Source: Spirochaetales bacterium UBA6872 (GTDB taxonomy: Bacteria; Spirochaetota; Spirochaetia; Sphaerochaetales; Sphaerochaetaceae). Taken from it: 7,227 bases of DNA. Both the position numbers and the translations under genes were made by a program. Positions 6,221-7,227 of the stretch are shown here, one piece after another. The stretch spans positions 1-7,227 of the forward strand of contig DKCO01000025.1 of the NCBI GenBank assembly GCA_002452215.1, in the 5' to 3' direction. The notes beneath the pieces are model-generated. The model searched no databases and was not told the DNA's origin. It was given only the letters and a program-made list of their open reading frames with translations. Positions within the stretch are counted from its first letter, which is position 1. Every line of letters begins with the position of its first letter.

Positions 6221-6234
6221 TGTGTATTTACACA
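6221..6234. promoter_or_regulatory. Second TGTGT-N4-ACACA dyad
   Basis: TGTGT (6221-6225), ATTT and ACACA (6230-6234). It matches the core of the dyad at 183-196 at 12 of 14 positions. It lies about 140 bases upstream of the paralogue C start and 213 bases upstream of the integrase start. A shared regulator is possible but unsupported otherwise. Confidence 0.25.
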
Positions 6235-6293
6235 AAATATTCAAGGTTGAGTTTCTTTTTGCTATTCTTTCTGCAATTTTGCAAACTTGAGAT

Positions 6294-6340
6294 GTTATCA
6301 TGAAAATGCTTTTTTCAGTGAAAAGCAAAATATCGATAAC
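6294..6340. repeat. Nested inverted repeat
   Basis: The outer arms GTTATC (6294-6299) and GATAAC (6335-6340) enclose inner arms TGCTTTT (6307-6313) and AAAAGCA (6321-6327) with a seven-base loop. There is no strong T-tract after it on either strand, so it is not a clear terminator. It may be a recombinase arm or core site, or an RNA structure. Confidence 0.35.
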
Positions 6341-6378
6341 GCCAGCAGATAATAATCAATATTAAGCTTTTTGTTTTT

Positions 6379-6432
6379 GCGTGGGATTAAATTTCCACAA
6401 ACGCTAAAGAGTGATTTTGTTGGGCGTTTTGG
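6379..6432 (+). repeat. Overlapping, mutually exclusive stems ahead of the integrase
   Basis: CCACAAACGC (6395-6404) can pair upstream with GCGTGG (6379-6384), with a three-base bulge. It can also pair downstream with GCGTTTTGG (6424-6432), with one extra base. The second stem ends next to the ribosome binding site AAGGAG (6434-6439). The arrangement would allow alternative folding, but the stems are short. Confidence 0.3.
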
Positions 6433-6446
6433 AAAGGAGTTTTTCT

Positions 6447-7227
6447 ATGCCACATAGAAGCGAATTTTATATTTACAAGCGGAAGAAGAAAAGGGCAAGT
6501 TATTGGTATGTATGCTATCTTGACCCAGAGACTGGCAAGCAGGGTAATGCAAGATCTGTTGATGTTCTCAAAGAGCGTCTTGGCAATATGGATTTTCGGT
6601 CTGTAACGCGTCGAGATGAGGCTGTTATTATTGCAAAGCAAGCTCTGGACAAGGGGTTGATTTTCTCTTCAAATCAGTCTATTGATTTTGCTCAATATTG
6701 TGTCGATTTCTGGTCTTATGATACTTCATCATATATCTCGCTTAGAAATCATTTGAAGCCTGGAGCAATAGGCAGAGAGTATGCGAACAACATGGTATAT
6801 TCATTGAAAAAACATATTCTTCCAATTCTTCCAAGTGGTTTGAAAATCCAACATGTTACAACAAGGCATTTGGAGTATCTTATTCGTTGCTTATATGAAA
6901 AGGGCCTTTCATCAGGCAGTATCCAAGTCATATCATATTCTTTTTTGCTTCCATTGAAAGAGGCTGAAAGGACATCTCTTATTTTGTCGAATCCAGCAAA
7001 GAGAATGATGAGAATCTCGAGAGTTGAGAAAAAGAGGGGTTGCCTCTCATCTGGCGAGATTGAGAGGCTTTGCAAAGAGCTTTCTAAAAGAAAGCGCGAT
7101 ATGTTTTCCTCTTATTATCTTGCAATTTTGCTTGGAATAATTACAGGAATGCGTTCTGGTGAGATTAGAGCTCTTAATATTGACGATTTAGCAAAATCAT
7201 CTGTTCCTGTGACCCTTAATCAATTTT
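6447..7227 (+). CDS. Tyrosine recombinase / phage-type integrase, C-terminus outside the window
   Basis: The reading frame stays open for 260 codons to the right edge. The ATG at 6447 has a near-perfect AAGGAG seven bases upstream (6434-6439). The N-terminus is basic (KRKKKR at 11-16) and followed by YWYVCYLDPETGK, the style of the arm-type DNA-binding domain of phage-type integrases. Residues of about 80-190 form a helical SAM-like core-binding domain. The catalytic domain then begins with the segment LSSGEIERLCK (200-210). ITGMRSGEIRAL (232-243) carries the first catalytic arginine, R236. The remaining catalytic residues (second Arg, His and the Tyr nucleophile) would lie beyond the window, so intactness cannot be judged. 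The family performs site-specific DNA strand exchange. The protein suggests an integrated element or a shuffling recombinase next to the outer-membrane gene cluster. A housekeeping XerC/XerD protein is less likely, given the N-terminal arm-type domain. Confidence 0.85.
   Translation, partial: MPHRSEFYIYKRKKKRASYWYVCYLDPETGKQGNARSVDVLKERLGNMDFRSVTRRDEAVIIAKQALDKGLIFSSNQSIDFAQYCVDFWSYDTSSYISLRNHLKPGAIGREYANNMVYSLKKHILPILPSGLKIQHVTTRHLEYLIRCLYEKGLSSGSIQVISYSFLLPLKEAERTSLILSNPAKRMMRISRVEKKRGCLSSGEIERLCKELSKRKRDMFSSYYLAILLGIITGMRSGEIRALNIDDLAKSSVPVTLNQF

Larger units (their letters stand above)
6160..6446. other. Gene-free, hairpin-rich region between paralogue C and the integrase
   Basis: No convincing gene is present. 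The region separates divergent transcription units and holds a TGTGT-N4-ACACA dyad (6221-6234), a nested hairpin (6294-6340) and overlapping inverted repeats just before the integrase ribosome binding site (6379-6432). If the integrase marks the end of a mobile element, an attachment site or the element boundary would be expected around here, but none can be named from one end alone. Confidence 0.5.

Noticed and set aside
6300..6365. Small plus-strand frame, 21 codons (MKMLFSVKSK...)
   Set aside because: It lies within the nested hairpin, has no clear ribosome binding site, and shows no recognisable product.
6387..7075. Minus-strand open frames opposite the integrase
   Set aside because: They lie antisense to a well-supported recombinase frame, have no ribosome binding sites and show no recognisable domains.

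Overview
The window looks like a chromosomal segment of a spirochaete, probably a host-associated member of the Treponema/Sphaerochaeta-type lineages. This rests on the AT-rich base composition and on two outer-membrane-type proteins. Both begin MKK(V/I)L with a 20-residue signal peptide ending Phe-Ala before a Gly, and both end in Phe. The species assignment is inference from protein style, not from a marker gene.

Layout, left to right. (1) Positions 1-86 hold the start codon and leader of a leftward outer-membrane-type gene that runs out of the window. (2) 214-1515 (+) encodes an AAA_14/DUF4143 ATPase. (3) 1674-2801 (-) encodes a secreted beta-barrel-type protein, with a terminator at 1625-1651 and a leader at 2802-2879. 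(4) 3102-4433 (-) encodes a second, differently built AAA_14/DUF4143 ATPase. (5) 4675-6081 (-) encodes a second complete outer-membrane-type paralogue, with a terminator at 4621-4649 and a leader at 6082-6159. (6) A gene-free, hairpin-rich stretch of about 290 bases follows. (7) 6447 to the right edge (+) is the N-terminal part of a tyrosine recombinase/integrase. It is cut off just after its first catalytic arginine.

The most striking pattern is a three-fold repeated leader in front of outer-membrane genes whose coding sequences have diverged. Copy A (1-86) and copy C (6074-6159) match at 82 of 86 positions without gaps. Copies A and B are identical over 49 bases (1-49 versus 2794-2842). Within the leader, two TGCACT hexamers always lie exactly 32 bases apart, and a CATATCC block always lies 6 bases further upstream. 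The two complete genes also share related terminator hairpins, and each is followed by a second, imperfect hairpin. The outer-membrane genes therefore look like a family of expression cassettes under shared control, separated by ATPase genes of unknown role and bordered by an integrase.

No RNA gene, CRISPR array or complete insertion sequence was recognised.
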